A stretch of 64,000 bases of DNA from Sycon ciliatum (GCF_964019385.1 NC_088643.1:10290098-10354097), one strand, 5' to 3'. Shown: positions 1 to 14,423, counted from the stretch's first letter. The notes: generated by a model not told the origin, from the letters alone. A program made the numbers and translations.

Positions 1-42
1 AAAGTTGCTCAACTTTACGTAAAGTTGCTCAACTTTACGTAG
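1..42. repeat. 20-nt direct repeat, two copies
   Basis: The window opens with two adjacent, nearly perfect copies of a 20-nt unit (AAAGTTGCTCAACTTTACGT). Each unit is itself partly palindromic (AAAGTTG...CAACTTT). It may be the end of a longer array outside the window. No function is implied. Confidence 0.8.
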
Positions 43-56
43 TGCGGAACCTCTCT

Positions 57-130
57 AATGACTCATCATGATCACACAATGACTCATCATGATCACATAG
101 TGACTCATAATAATCACGCAGTGACTCATC
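57..130. promoter_or_regulatory. 21-bp tandem repeat carrying four TGACTCA sites
   Basis: The heptamer TGACTCA occurs at 59, 80, 101 and 122, exactly 21 bp apart, inside diverged copies of a 21-bp unit followed by TGATCACA-like sequence. TGACTCA is the canonical AP-1/bZIP (TRE) site. The spacing is two helical turns, so the sites lie on one face of the DNA. It lies in an intron of the VWA3-like gene just past an exon donor, so it may simply be a minisatellite. Confidence 0.4.
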
Positions 131-166
131 ATGAACCATAATTCTAAGTTTCACGCCAGCACTTAC

Positions 167-285
167 TCCTGGACCTTGTCCAGTGCCGCCGATAGCTTCT
201 CTTCGTACGACTTCAGATCGACGGCCTGTGGATTGACGATGGACACATGCCCCGTCTCATCAGCAACGTGCCGTAGCGGCATAAT
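167..285 (-). CDS. VWA3-like gene, module 3 lead-in exon (last exon in window)
   Basis: A 119-nt exon with acceptor ...TTCACACTGCAG and donor GTAAGT. It encodes [20 protein letters not shown], then [19 protein letters not shown]. It is equivalent to the [20 protein letters not shown] strand-helix segment before the SRxxFG motif of module 2, so a third VWA domain should follow to the left of position 1. It joins exon 3753-3631 in phase 0 and leaves in phase 2. Confidence 0.8.
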
Positions 286-3200
286 CTGCAGTGTGAACAA
301 GATCAGGCGATGCCTCGATTTCAGATGCATGCTACCAAGAGTATAATTATAAGCTCCCAAGAGTGTGCAACTCCGCATATGGGGTCTCCGACGGCGAAAA
401 CGCACATCACGTGTCCCAGGTACGTTTGTACTACCACGTACAAACGAAGGATAGCTAGCGCGTAATCTGAATATCTACCATGATCATGCTGGCGAGTTGC
501 ATACGTGCAGTGAGTTTCTGTCAGAGAGTGCATTTTTTATTACTCCGCTGCTTGCACAACGGGCTGGTAACGTACAATTGAAACACTACACCACGTGCGA
601 ACCCCATAGAAATCAGGAGTTGCACACTCTTGGGAGGTTATATATGTAGGACTCAGTATAGAGTCCATGCACTATATGATGTCCAGCACCCTATATAGAG
701 TCCATTGGTCCAAAATCCACTATACAGAGTCCAGGAGTCCACTCAGTTTTGATCAGCTTCATCCTGCCGCGCAATCCCCTATAAGGAGTACACTTTTTCT
801 ACAAGTCCCCTATTCACGGTCCAGGAGTCCAGTTTATCCAGTCACGCCGTCCTGTGTGTTGTGCCCGAAAGAGAACACATTTTCAGTTTTGCTTGCCTCG
901 TGGCAGCGCATTCCTTTCTTCACTTCAGCCATGGCTGCCAATTCTGCTGTGCAGTTGCTGACAGTAATCTGTCTCGAGCTAACCAAGGAGGATAAGGAGA
1001 CGTTCAAAATCAAATCTGGAAAGCGTCTTGTGGTTCTCTGAAGACGTTTCATCAGTGCGCGGGATGAAAGCAGAAATTGCAGAACGAGAAAAGTTCAGCA
1101 CAGTTCAAATCTGACGAGTCAGGTACACTGACGCTCTCTTTCGTTCGACGCCACAAGGATCCCCTGTTTGGCTGGCCATTGCTGCCAGTAAGACGTTTGA
1201 ACGGTTTCATCAGAGCGAGGGATGAAAGCAGAAAGCGGAGAAAGAGAAAAGTTCAGCACAGTTGCAATCTGACGAGTCAGATACACTGACACTCTCTTTC
1301 GTTCGACGCCACAAGGATACCCCTGTTTGACTGGACAAGAGCTGCCTGTACCACCGTGTCAAAAGGCTGTCCAACTACATGGCAGGACGATGACTGAGGT
1401 AAGGAAGCTTTTACTCGTTTCGATTGGTCTGCTGTTCTGTCGTTATGCTTGAATTTTTTTCCATTTTCAAGGAGCGTATCGCGTTTGTTTGATGTTGCTT
1501 GAATGAATGCCCTAAAAGTAATCAACCACTTCGTAATAGTCCTCAAGGACTGCAAGGACTTTGCATCAATCGTATATGATCGTCTAGCTATCATCAATTA
1601 TTATTTTATTTCATGAGAAATGTATTTTTATCCCTGTGATCATTGAATTATGTGAACTCCACGACACTCTTCCTGTAGTATGATGTCAAATACAATGGGA
1701 TCCACAAACGCAGTGCCAGTGTACTAGTAGTAGTAGGACTAGGAGGATTGCTTGTGTGCCAATGACAAGAAAAAGCTTCTCAAGATAATACTCGTATTCC
1801 ATGAAGTAACCGTTTTGATGTCACGAACATGACATTGTGCCAGTGAAACTGCCTCGTGACAACAAATCATTGCATTTCCATCTTGGGGAAGACTGACTGA
1901 CAGCAACGCTGTACAGATTGTTCAAATCAGCTCATTTCAATTTAGTTGCAGTGAAGTGAAACACTGTGTACACTACATATATGTTGGTGTGTCTGTGCGT
2001 CTTGAGTGTGCACAAACGATCTTATTCTTCGTATTACTAATAGATTATTGTCCCCACCATCACCAGTTCACAGGTCTTTGAGTGGATTGATTTTCATTTA
2101 GCATCACATTCGTTGAGAACTTGGTAGTTGTGTGCTCCCATGCATCGTTATGGTAATAAGCGTATCCTTGTGCTATCTATTTGTTGCAGGTGTGCTGATC
2201 TTCAGAAGCTTGCGGAACTGAGTGCTGCTGAACATTTGCATGGCCATGAGCGATGGTGAAGCTTGCTATTGCACTCTCAGCATGTGCTAGTATTATGCTG
2301 ACCACTGCACTATGTTACTCTCTTACACTACTACGTGTATGTAAACGTGCGTGTACCTGTCCCCGTACGCATTCGTTTCGTATAATTATTTGTTATCCCT
2401 CTTGACTTTACATGTAAATGGGTGGACGTTTGCATGGCTGTTGGAGTTGCGTGTGTATTGTGTCTCTACTCTTTTCTTGGTGTTTTCTTGGCGTTGTATA
2501 AGTTTGTGTGTGTGTGTGCGCGCGCGCACAATAATTTGAAAACAAATAATTAATCCTGGGCTCACCATTATTCTCTTTCGATTCTTGGTTTTTTTCTAGG
2601 TATTTTCTTGGCATTGTGTGGGTGTGTGCATGTGTGTGTGCGTGCACAATAATTTGGCAACACTACATGATTGAGATATTGTAATTTGCAGCGTCTGCGA
2701 AGAGACCACTTGATTTGAGGATGGTGTTTGTAGGGTTTTTCATGTAATGAAGTGGCTGCAGTGGCGCCTCAATCCATATTTTTTTATCTTGAGAAGTGAA
2801 TGATGTAAAGGATTAAAGGGAGAGGCCGTTTTCTGGTTAATATTCACTGCTTACAGCAGATCCTATGTCTATTTTCGAACTCGATAGGGGATGCCTAATT
2901 GGCTGGACTTTATACAGGGGGTGTTGTCCACATAAAGACTCTTTATAGTTGATTTCAAAGTTTGGACTCCGTACAGTTGATTTTGGACCAATGGACTCTA
3001 TATAGGGGTGAAGCCAATTGGCTGGACTCTATACAGGGAGTGATGTCCATCGAAACTTTGAGCTCACAGTTGATTCCAAGTTTGGACTCTGTACAGTGGA
3101 TTTTGGACCAATGGACTCTATATAGGGCTTGGACATCATATAGGGGCTGGACGCTCTACTGAGTCCAACATATACTCTTGGTGTTACCTCTGCCAATCCA

Positions 3201-6200
3201 CCATACTGGCCAGTAGATACTACTCAAACGGTGCAGAGTTCTTCCGTGATCACATGATCTGTATTATGTGACTTGTGGCACGGTCATAATATTATGACTA
3301 TAAAAGGCTGGTCATGTGACAAGTCTCCACTGAGGTCTGCCACGCAATAGGTGTGCCATGAGATCAACAGCTAAAACCTCCATTGCCTGCGCCAAACCAA
3401 GAGCTGAAGCTTTGACAACTTTGTACAGACGCAGCCTGCTGCACTTTTCAAGTAGGGAAATTGCAATCTCCGACCTTTGATTCCCACAAGTACATACGTT
3501 CTCGAATGCATGTTATAAAGTATGATGGCCCTAGTCTGGCCACATGCACCCTGGTGATAGGAGGCAAGGTGATGTCGTTAGCTCAATACACAGCCAGTTT
3601 CTATAGCCATATGCACTCGCACACCCTCACCTCGTTGAAGACGCGGCTGCTCACGTGTTTGTTGAGGATAGGCACAAAGTTTGCCTGCTGTTCAATGACC
3701 GTGGGCCGCAGAGCGTCCAGGATAGTCAGACGGCACGCTGCAAGACCGTGCACCTGCAGCCAACTAAGTACAGCGCACACGTGCACACACACACACACAC
3801 ACGCACACACGCGCACACACACACACATGGACACACACACACATGGACACACACACACACACACACATACACACACACATGGACACACACACAAAAACAG
3901 GAAAACACCATTCACACCTCACAGTTGTGCTGGCTTGGTAGAAAGCATCCCTAGGAAATATTTAGTGTTGCAGTGATGCAAAACTCGGGGGTACAAAAAG
4001 GATCTCCTATCTGGTTAAGAAGGATTGCGTTCATGACTAATCTGAACAGCCACTCACCAGGTCAAGTACAGCAAAGCGTGGTGTAAGCGACCTCTGGTTT
4101 TAGCGACCGTTTTTCCATGCACGGACAGTTCTACACAGAAACGGCACTGGATACAGCAACCACCTGCCTTGCGCGACCAGCGACCGACTTTTTTAGTGTG
4201 CCAAGTGCCATATTAGATCTGCACACAGCGACCAAAACCAGCCAAAAGTGCCATCTTGACTGGCAGGGCTGACTGCAACAGGGTTGAAGTGCGCTCAGTC
4301 TGAAGCAAGTGCATGCAGTCAACAGAAGTGACAAGTGACAGTGCGGGATGCCTGCACGAAAGTATTCTATGCTCCACGCCTGTCAATATGACTACATGGA
4401 AGTACAATCAGATATGCCACGAATGTATGGAACCTGGTTCCAAAAACCACCTGGCCGTGACGACCGCTTTTGCTTGCACCGTGGGGTGGTCGCTTAAACC
4501 AGGTTTACTGTACAGTGCTGGTCAGAGAAATCCAACCTCATGAATAAAGTAGCGTCGTGTTCGAGTGCACAGACTAGTATGTACAGTGCTAGAGCTGCGT
4601 AGCGCCCGGTGCTATTTTATTCACGAGGTTGGATTTCTTTGGCCAGTACTGTACTTGATGGTTTTGATGGTTGCCTGGTCAGTGCAAGCCAATAGCTTTA
4701 TGTACGAGATGCTTGCAAAGTCGTTGCACACCGCACGATTTGTTTCACTACCAAAACTCAATGTTCGTACATATTTTGCCTGCGCACTCTTATCAAGGGT
4801 TGGGTTTTCTTGCCCCTTTATTTCCAGTACCATATTAGTTGGAAAGCTCGCACCAGCCTCTATTGTCCCTGTTACTGCTGAGCCGCCCTACGACTTGATG
4901 CCAAGTCAACTTCACAGATTCAAGCTGGTTATGGTCGTGCCGACCGGTTATGGTCGTGCCGACCGGTTATGGTCGTGCCGACCGGTTATGGTCGTGCCGA
5001 CCGGTTATGGTCGTGCCGACCGGTTATGGTCGTGCCGACCGGTTATGGTCGTGCCGACCGGTTATGGTCGTGCCGACCGGTTATGGTCGTGCCGACCGGT
5101 TATGGTCGTGCCGACCGGTTATGGTCGTGCCGACCGGTTATGGTCGTGCCGACCGGTTATGGTCGTGCCGACCGGTTATGGTCGTGCCGACCGGTTATGG
5201 TCGTGCCGACCGGTTATGGTCGTGCCGACCGGTTATGGTCGTGCCGACCGGTTATGGTCGTGCCGACTGGTTATGGTCGTGCCGACTGGTTATGGTCGTG
5301 CTGGTTATGGTCGTCCAGATTGGTTATGGTCGTGCCGACTGGTCATTGGTCATGGTCGTGCCGACTGATCATGGTCGTGCCGACTGATCATGGTCGTGCC
5401 GACTGGTCATGGTCGTGCCGACTGGTCATGGTCGTGCCGACTGGTCATGGTCGTGCCGACTGGTCATGGTTGTGCCGACTGGTCATGGTCGTGCCGACTG
5501 GTCATGGTCCGACTGGTCATGGTCGTGCCGACTGGTCATGGTCGTGCCGACTGGTCATGGTCGTGCCGACTGGTCATGGTCGTGCCGACTGGTCATGGTC
5601 GTGCCGACTGGTCATGGTGCCGACTGGTCATGGTCGTGCCGACTGGTTATAGTCGTGCCGACTGGTTATGGCCGTGCCGACTGGTTATGGTCGTGCCGAC
5701 TGGTTATGGTCGTGCCGACTGGTTATGGTCGTGCCGACTGGTTATGGTCGTGCCGACTGGTTATGGTCGTGCTGACTGACTATGGTCGTGCTGACTGACT
5801 ATGGTCGTGCTGACTGACTATGGTCGTGCTGACTGATTATGATAATAGTCGTGCCGACTGGTTATGGTCGAGCCGACTGGTTATGGTCGTGCCGACTGGT
5901 TATGGTCGTGCCGACTGGTTATGGTCGTGCCGACTGGTTATGGTCGTGCCGACTGATTATGGTCGTGCCGACTGATTATGGTCGTGCCGACTGATTATGG
6001 TCGTACTGACTGATTACGGTCGTACTGACTGATTGTGCAGGCAGAGCGCTTGCGTGCTCTTCAATCGCACCTGTCTTTGGAAGTTAATAGTCGCGTGGGA
6101 GAACTGGGTCACCCAGGTGTTTTATCATGGTTGTCGCCGCTCCCTATTGCTGAGCATGGTTTTGAATTATCCAAGGGAGACTTTTGCGATGCCATTGCGT

Positions 6201-9200
6201 TACGCTATGACTGGCCGCTGCGTGACACCCCTGCTGTATGTGCTTGTGGGGCGGGTTTTTCCACTAGCCATGCTTTGAATTGTGCTTTTGGGGGATTCCC
6301 AACTATTCGACATAATGAACTGCGAGATCTGTTCGCTGTTGCCTTGACCGAGGTTTGCCCCAGTGTGTCTGTAGAGCCACCTCTCGCCCCTGCGAGGGTG
6401 AGGTTTTACAGGCCAGGTCGGCGAACACCTCTGTCGAGGCTCGCCTTGATGTGAGCGCTAGAGGTTTCTGGACGCGTGGGCAAGATGCATTTTTTGATGT
6501 AAGGGTGTTAATCCTGACGCTTTTCCTATGCGTCCAGAGGCCTGGACGCGCTCTTCGGCAACATGAGGGCGCTAAGAGACTTCAATATCAGGAGAGAGTA
6601 GTGAATGTTGAGCGTGGTGCCTTTGTACCTTAAGTGTTTTCCGTGAATGGGGCAGCTGCGCCGGCATCCACGGCCTTCCTCAGGCGCCTTTGCCTGCTCA
6701 CATCTCAATCTTCGGGAGGTAGCTATTCGTCGTTGATGGGACAACATCGCTGTCGGGTGTCTTTCGCGCTGCTACGTTCCGCTGTATTGTGTGTCCGGGG
6801 TGCTCGGTCGGCCCGCCACTGTCCAGTTCACATGCTTCGTGAGTTGGTGATGGTGGAGGGCCGGGTTCCCCTGCTGTGATTAGTGCTGCACCGAGCTTGT
6901 TTTGTGTGAAAGTATATTATATTCTTTTTATTCTTATATTTATACTTCAAGTACAAACAAAAATAATTGAGAGGCTTTGAATCGTTTTTATCAAAATCTA
7001 AATATTTGCCGGGTTGGAAGGTGGAAACTGATTATGGTCGTACTGACTTATCATGATTAGTCAGTGCAATCACAATCAGTACCCTGGAGTCAAGTTCTGA
7101 GCGCGTTCACCAGTCTTCACAACTCCATGTCGAGCCCGTGTCACATCTCCACTTGTTGTTCCCTGTAGCAGCAATGCCTTGCCACCAGTGCCAGCTTACA
7201 GAGAAGTGTCAGCGATGTGCTTGCAAGATTGCTAACACCCCGTGTGCCGACTGCTACTGAAGCCGCAGCAACCCGTCAATCTGTAGAAATGGCACTCCTG
7301 GCGTTGGGACTGGAGCGACCTATGGCCACAGCAATGGTCTTGATGACAGCAGTAGTTCCGGGACTCGCGTTACCAACAGCCAGGTGGATGGTGTGGTTCG
7401 TAATACCATCACATCTCAACCTGCCGACCATTGCTGACCCTGACCCGGGTGTGGATTGGCATGATCACCCCCCCCCCCCCCCCACAAATCTCCATAATGT
7501 CATCCTATGATGAGATCGTCCAGTGGCGGGTTAGGCGCCTCTGTGGTCTCATTTCGAAAGGAGACAACAAGTTGTATGCCGAGACGATGACCTACGTCCG
7601 GTGTCGGATTGCGTTTGCTTTGCTGCGATCTGCGATCATGTGCGTTCGTGGCGCCCGTTCATCGTACCACCGTCCCGTAAATGCCTTGCGGGACCTGGCA
7701 ATCGCTGAGGGCCGGTTACGAGGGAAGGTAACTGGACCCATATTATGGGGATGTGTGTTGTATGGGATCTATTAGCATTTATGTTGCATTTCTAATGGGA
7801 ACTTGGCTTGCACGCCTAGCATCTCTTTGCAGGATTACTTTCTTGCATAAAATTGTTTTCTTTCTTTTCGTGTTGTGTTCTAATCCTTCATGACGGTATA
7901 TTGTATTGTATTTTGTTTGCCCGTAAAAGAGTCTTCAGTCAGTCATCACAACAAGTACAGTACAATCATGATTATTCGGACTGGGGATGATCTTAGTGAC
8001 TGATCGAACTTCAAGTACATGTAGGTACACTGCACTAGTGTCAGCATTAGGATTATCAAAGACGCAGAAGCTGCGACGAGTTCGGCCATTTGAAAAATCG
8101 GAAAACACTCCACCACTCCTGGAGACATTGCGCTCTTGGCCCGCATCCGTTCTCGTAGCATCCAGGAGCACTGCGCACCAACCCAATAGTTCTCGCATAC
8201 AAAAGCCTGCTTCTGCCCACCCTGTGCTTGGAAATGTTTGCCTGGTACTTTGAAAAAGGGAGTCTTGGGTAGACGAGAGCATAGTGTGGAGTGGTGGAGT
8301 GTTTCAAAGATCAAATCAAAGCTGCACCATCCACACACACACGTTAAGGGCAAGGAAAGCTAAGCCTGGTTCATATCCTGACGGTGCTAGTCAGCTTCTT
8401 ACTCACACGTTCAGCCCCTTTCAACTGCCTCCAACTGAGAAGGTTTTAACAAGCCACACACTGTCGTATTCCTAATAACGTTACACATTCGGGACCACAA
8501 CGACACAGTGTACTGTTTCCCGCATACCTCTGAGACGATTGATATCCGTGCCTGCAATGCGGAGTGTTGAAAAAAAAACACAGTAGAACGACATCACAAC
8601 ATTGCATGACACCAGCACTTTATTGAAACGGTGCTGTATATCCGAGGCTAATCGACTCTAGAAAGATCAGTATTGTCTTTAAAAGACTCAAATCCGATGA
8701 ACATTTATACCCAAGTACGGTACATTGCCGCTTCAGTAGGGATGTCAGCGAACGCACTGCGCAGGCCTCTGCGCATGCATTGCGTCATCGATTTTTTGAA
8801 CGTGATCGGGGCCGACAGAGAAAACATGGCCGCGGTCTGTTTGCACCGCTGGGAGTCGTAAAATTACTGTTCTTCTGTCCCCGCGACCATTCAAATCATA
8901 CGCGATACTCGAGGACCCACGTACTCACCACGTTCTCCCCGGTCGATTTCTCTGAAAGTTTGCACATCGTGAAACACCAGTATGAGAGGTGTTCAGGCCA
9001 ATTTTCAAGGAATTTCCCTGGTTGGATCACTCCAAAATCGGACTTGCATTTCTCACTCGCGGCCATTTCTTGCGCGATGGAAGCGCCCTGCCCTGGTGAG
9101 TAACCAGCATCGCGCTTGGTAGAGAGTTGCTGCAATCAGCTCCCTGATGTCTTCGCTGCCATTGTCAGAAGCGATGGACCATGAATTTGTTTGAGAGTCT

Positions 9201-12200
9201 CTGGATGCTACTATTCCTCAGCCTAGTTTTCAGCCATTCCGTGCATCTTTTCGCACGATTTATTTTGCAAAAAAATGAAAGTGTTCACGAGTTTTCTTGT
9301 CGGCCGCGCGTAGATGGGCCAGGCTCACCTGCGCAGATGGGCTGCGCAGTGCGTTCGCTGTTGTCCCTAGCTTCAGTTCAGAATGAAAGATCAGAGTATA
9401 GTACGTGCAAGGCCCATGAAAACCGGGTTGATCGTTTGAATCCAGTCTGCGCTATGCATCAGTCCATATCCCAGTGACAGCAGGTCTAGGGCGGCACACC
9501 ACCCGCCGTGGCAGTCACTCGCTTAATCGGATTTCATGGAGCAGTGCTGTACTTGTGCGAGTGGTTAATAGAGGACATGTTTTGTTTTTTTACTTTAGAG
9601 CTTCTCTCACCTTGCCTTCAGTGACTTCTTTTCTCTTGGTCTTCGTTTCTTGCTTGCCACTGCGTGTGAAGTTTCGGCGGAGTTGAAGGAGAACACAAAG
9701 CCAACAGAAAACAAAAGACTATGTCATAATGCACGCATACATGTAGTCAGGAGAATGGAGAATGTGCTAAATCTCACTGACTGACATCTTCTTACATGCA
9801 TGTGCCATGGATTATGACGGCCCCAAAGGTCTTGCCTTGATTGTAGACAAATACAATCATTATAAGAGCAATAAAAGAGTACAATCATTGTAATGGAATT
9901 GCATGATTTGCAGTGCATTATAAAGTAATCAATCTTCTCCTTCGATCTTGTTCAAATAATTCTCTAAATGTACTGATGTTTTGACATCATAGTTTTTCGA
10001 AAGATTCCAATAATTTAGTTATCATATGTTGACTCGCTTTGAATCGCTGATCAGAGCATGATCATGTGATTTGATCATGCTGTGCGCCATTTTTGCTATG
10101 GTTCTTTGATGCGCGTGAGGGCATGAACCTCGCGGCATCAGGCTGGCTTTTGTGGATCTTTTTACTCTCCTTTTAGACTAATTCCTGTAAACAAGCCGTA
10201 TTTGGGGTCTTGAGTGTGTGGTCGTGAGGGATCGAGGGAGCCTACAGACGGAATTGGTAGTGCTCTAGGGTCCGACCTAAAGTAGAAAGGAATTCGATTA
10301 CATCATTGCCTAACAACATCGCTATTGCTCTTATAAAATTGCTTTCTCCACGCCGACTTTTTTTCGCGCACGGTACGACCAGCAAGACCATGGTCGTACC
10401 ACTTTTCTCCCACAGGATGGTCTACCCAGAGCGCCTGTTGAGCACTAGAACGTGCCCTGTTGGCCGAAAAATCCGATTATTTTTCCCCCTAGGGGACACC
10501 CCGGACCACCGCCACCGGCCGGACCACTCCCCACTGCCCTGTGACGCCCCTGACAACTATTAGGTATTCTAAATTCCAATTGAAATGCTTGACTTTTGCC
10601 GGACTTGAGCCGAAAACAAGTCAGGGTAACACCTCCTGGGGATCAAACCTGGGTACCAGGGCCTCTTGATTGTCACAGACTTTTCAGCTGAAGTCAGTCA
10701 AGTGTTTCAATTTGAATACAACTCCTTGCCAGGGTCCTGCGGGGGCATTGATGGGCCACCGTCAACACAGCGGCGTCGCCTGCAGGGAGATCTGCCGGCT
10801 CTTGCCTTTCCACGTAAGCGGCACCCTCGCGACAAGGCCATGCGAAGGGCAGCCTTTTCCTTGGCATTTCATGGGCCAGTCCTCCCCCCGACTGAGGGGT
10901 TGTGTACGGCATTGGGACATGGCGGTGATACTCAACAGTAGGCTTATGGGAGCTGCCGAGAAGACAGAGCATGTAATCAGTGATAAGCTGGTTACAGACA
11001 GAGAACAGTGGTGGGACTGCTGATGAGTTGACATGAAGAAGGATACAAGCAGCTGGACTTGTTGCATTCCGGGCATGACTTGAACAAAGAAATATTTGAA
11101 AACGACGACGACGACGGCAACGACGACTAGTGTCCCGCAGCTGGGGATGCTCGAACTGCGGGCTAGTGGCGGAGAGGGTTCTATCATAATTCACAGGCGT
11201 AGAAACCACAGCTGCCATCATATTGTGTTGGGCCTGCAAGCCACGCAGGAATCCATTGCGGGACAATGACAGATATATTTACAACGAGCATATGCACACG
11301 ATAGATGCGAGAGAGAAAGAAACAGATAATACGGAGAGAGGCAATGCTGCGACAAAAACAATACACTACACTTGCGTTATGGAGAGCTGGCTCCTGGCCT
11401 GCGACAATCAGCACACTGGCCAGAGGTCATTAGCGGTACACATGCGCTCCTTGAAGACTGATCCCAATGGAACAGCCCACACACAGCATTGGTTGGAGCC
11501 AGCATGGTCGCACTAATCTGCCCAGTGTGGATATTGCGAATTCTTTGCATAACGGTGAAAATCACCTGTTCAGCAATGCTAATGCTCCTCTAAGATTGAC
11601 CACAATGGCACAGCCCACACACAGCATTGGTTGGAGCCAACATGGACGCACTGATCTGCCCAGTGAGGAAAATTGAAAGTTGCCTGTAGACTACAAACCG
11701 GTGGAACTGTGACCACCTGTTCAGCAATGCTTATGGACAGCCGCTCACGGGAGCGCTGTGTTCTCTGAACTGCGCAACCCGCTGCCACTCGGTGGCGTCA
11801 CGGATCCGAGTGCATGCGCCAGTCACCCGTTCAGGATTGGCGCCGCAACGTCAGCGGCCACGGCAGGTGTCTCCAAACTTATCATGCGTGACATGGCGCA
11901 GTGACGCAGTCAACCGCTACATCCGGGCTGCGCAACAAGTAGACAACCGCTACATCCGGGCTGCGCAACAAGTAGACAACCGCTACATCCGGGCTGCGCA
12001 ACAAGTAGACATTGCGTAGGAAGAGTGGTACCAAAACACAGCAAGCGGCGATTCCGGCACTCCGACCAAGACAAGCAAGCCACAAACATTGCGATGTGCG
12101 AAGCGACAATTGTGATGACGTGGAGGAAGCATGAACTTGTTGTTTGCACATACCATATTAGGGGTGGTCGCAAGACGTGCTAGACCTCATTGAAATTGGC

Positions 12201-14367
12201 TCGGCCAGTCACCGTGCTCTAAGCTCAACTGATGAGACCTAACAAGGTGGAAGGAGCTAGCTGTCCGGAGATCGAATACAGTCTTCAGGACAGTACTATT
12301 CATATGAAAGAGCTGGAATGCAAATCCCGTTGAATCCACTTTCATCACTTTTCGGATTTATGGTAAAAATTGATTCATTTTATGTGTGGTTTCTATCTAA
12401 ATCCAAATTTGGGCTCCAGGTTTGAAATCATTCTAGCCAGTTTTTGAATGTGAGATTTTGCCTGATGCTGCGCCTAGACCTTTTGATTATACTGAGCTGA
12501 ACATCTGATTTTCTCAAATTCGGAAGTCAGGTGCATTCAATTCTGGAGTGCAAACAGAGATGAACGACAGTTTGGAACAGCGATGTGATGAAAAGCAACT
12601 GATGCGCAACCATAGACTTACCAGCAGATGACACGGATGATGCAGATGCTGACTGCAGGGTTGTGGACTGCACACGCGGAGATACGGATGATGCAGATGC
12701 TGACTGCAGGGTTGTGGACTGCACACGCGGAGATACGGCAGGTGCAGCGGAGCTTTGACTCTCAGTCGCAGATTCGATCTCCGATGCCGACGACACAGCA
12801 GAGCTTTCAGCTGCAGCCGAAGACGAACCGGTAGGCGAAGTGTACGACTTTGCCGAGCCGTCGGGTTGCGACTCGGATTCAGACTGATCCAGTTGCGAGG
12901 CGGAGTCCGACTGTGCATCACTTGCATGGCCGTCGGGGACCTTCCGTGGCGTTTGAAGCGGCACAGTGGTTTGTACTTTGCCTCTGGCGACTGACTGGCG
13001 GCTAGTGACACTGGAGTTGGACGCCTGCGCTGGCTGGTGCGCCTTCTTCCTGGCACTTGCCGGAGTGCTTCTCTGCACGCCCGCTGGATTGGTGTTGGGG
13101 CGCTTGCTGCCTGGCGATGCACCCGCCTTTCCTGTTTGCTTACTGGACGGGGACGAACACACAAACACATGTTTTAGTATACAACATGCTTAGTTCAACA
13201 CCTGAAGACACAGCGACGCAGAGACGTTAGCAAATGCCGTCACTAGGTCGTCATGGGTGCAGCTTGTGCGAGAGCGCATGTACCTGTGTGTGTGTTGCCG
13301 AGTTGGAATCCCACCACCTCAACTCAAAGTATCTAGACCTGATATTAGACCTGATATTATCCGTAATGTCTGGTGAATAAGCTTGCTGCACCACTACTGG
13401 GCTATATCCTAACAACATGTGACTGCAGCCAGTGTAACAGTAATCCCTCCGGCCATGAACAGACAACCTTGTGAAACACAACCTCCGGTGAAACAAAAAC
13501 CTGCGAGCAACGACGCTATCTTCAGATATAGTGGCTAACGGACTTCAGACAAACAGTGATACTCTTAAAATAATAATGACACTTTTCTTATGCCAGATTG
13601 AGGGACGCTATTTCCAAGGTTGACTGCATAAGCTTCTTGCACAGCCCCACCTTGCGGCCAGCTTTGCCTGCTGCTGCTCCACTGTAAGGCACGCCTGGCG
13701 TAGTTCCATCATGCGTTTCAGATCGGCACGCGCCTTTGCCACCTCCTCGTGCAGGAAATGAATGTCTTCACTCTGTATCCAGGGAGAGCAAGCGGATAGA
13801 AACACAAACCGTTGCCAAAATCGATTTTAACAGGACGAGCAATCATCAATTTAACAGGACGGGCAATCATTACTTTGAACTCGACAGGCTCAGGGTACCG
13901 TTCCACACAAGGTGACATGTCGAATTCTGTTCATGTATTCGAGTCTGAAATTCTAAGCCAGCCGTAATCCTAGTCCTATTGAAGGGGGGGGGGGGGGGTA
14001 ATATTATAGCAGCAGCCGCAATTGTAGGGCTATGCAAAGTGTATAGTGCAGTATATGTGCGTTGGGCGGGTCATAGAACCATCAGCGTGTTCAATAAAGA
14101 TCTCATATCTCAGCGGCACTCACCTCATATGGTCGTGGTCCATGTTCATCCCTGGCATCATCAGAGAAGTAATGATACCTGCATGCGACAGCAGCCAGAA
14201 GAGCATACATATGAATGCACACACAGCCGCACACCGGCAAACATTTTCAAAGCATGCCACCAGATGCACACATGCACGCACGCACGCACTCACGCACGCA
14301 CGCACGCACACACACACACACGCACACACGCACACACGCACACATGCACACACACACGCACGCACAC

Positions 14368-14423
<56 letters not shown>

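Noticed and set aside
3726-3976. Long His/Thr or Cys/Val open frames
   Set aside because: They are translations of the (CA)n microsatellite; the same holds at 14120-14506, 35524-36142, 51738-51960, 54723-55231 and 60581-60906.
4565-5798. Repetitive protein of up to 267 residues ([18 protein letters not shown])
   Set aside because: The 19-nt unit has no stop in any frame, so openness is automatic and three frames are open at once.
4927-6036. CRISPR-like array
   Set aside because: Units are contiguous with no spacers and the genome is animal.
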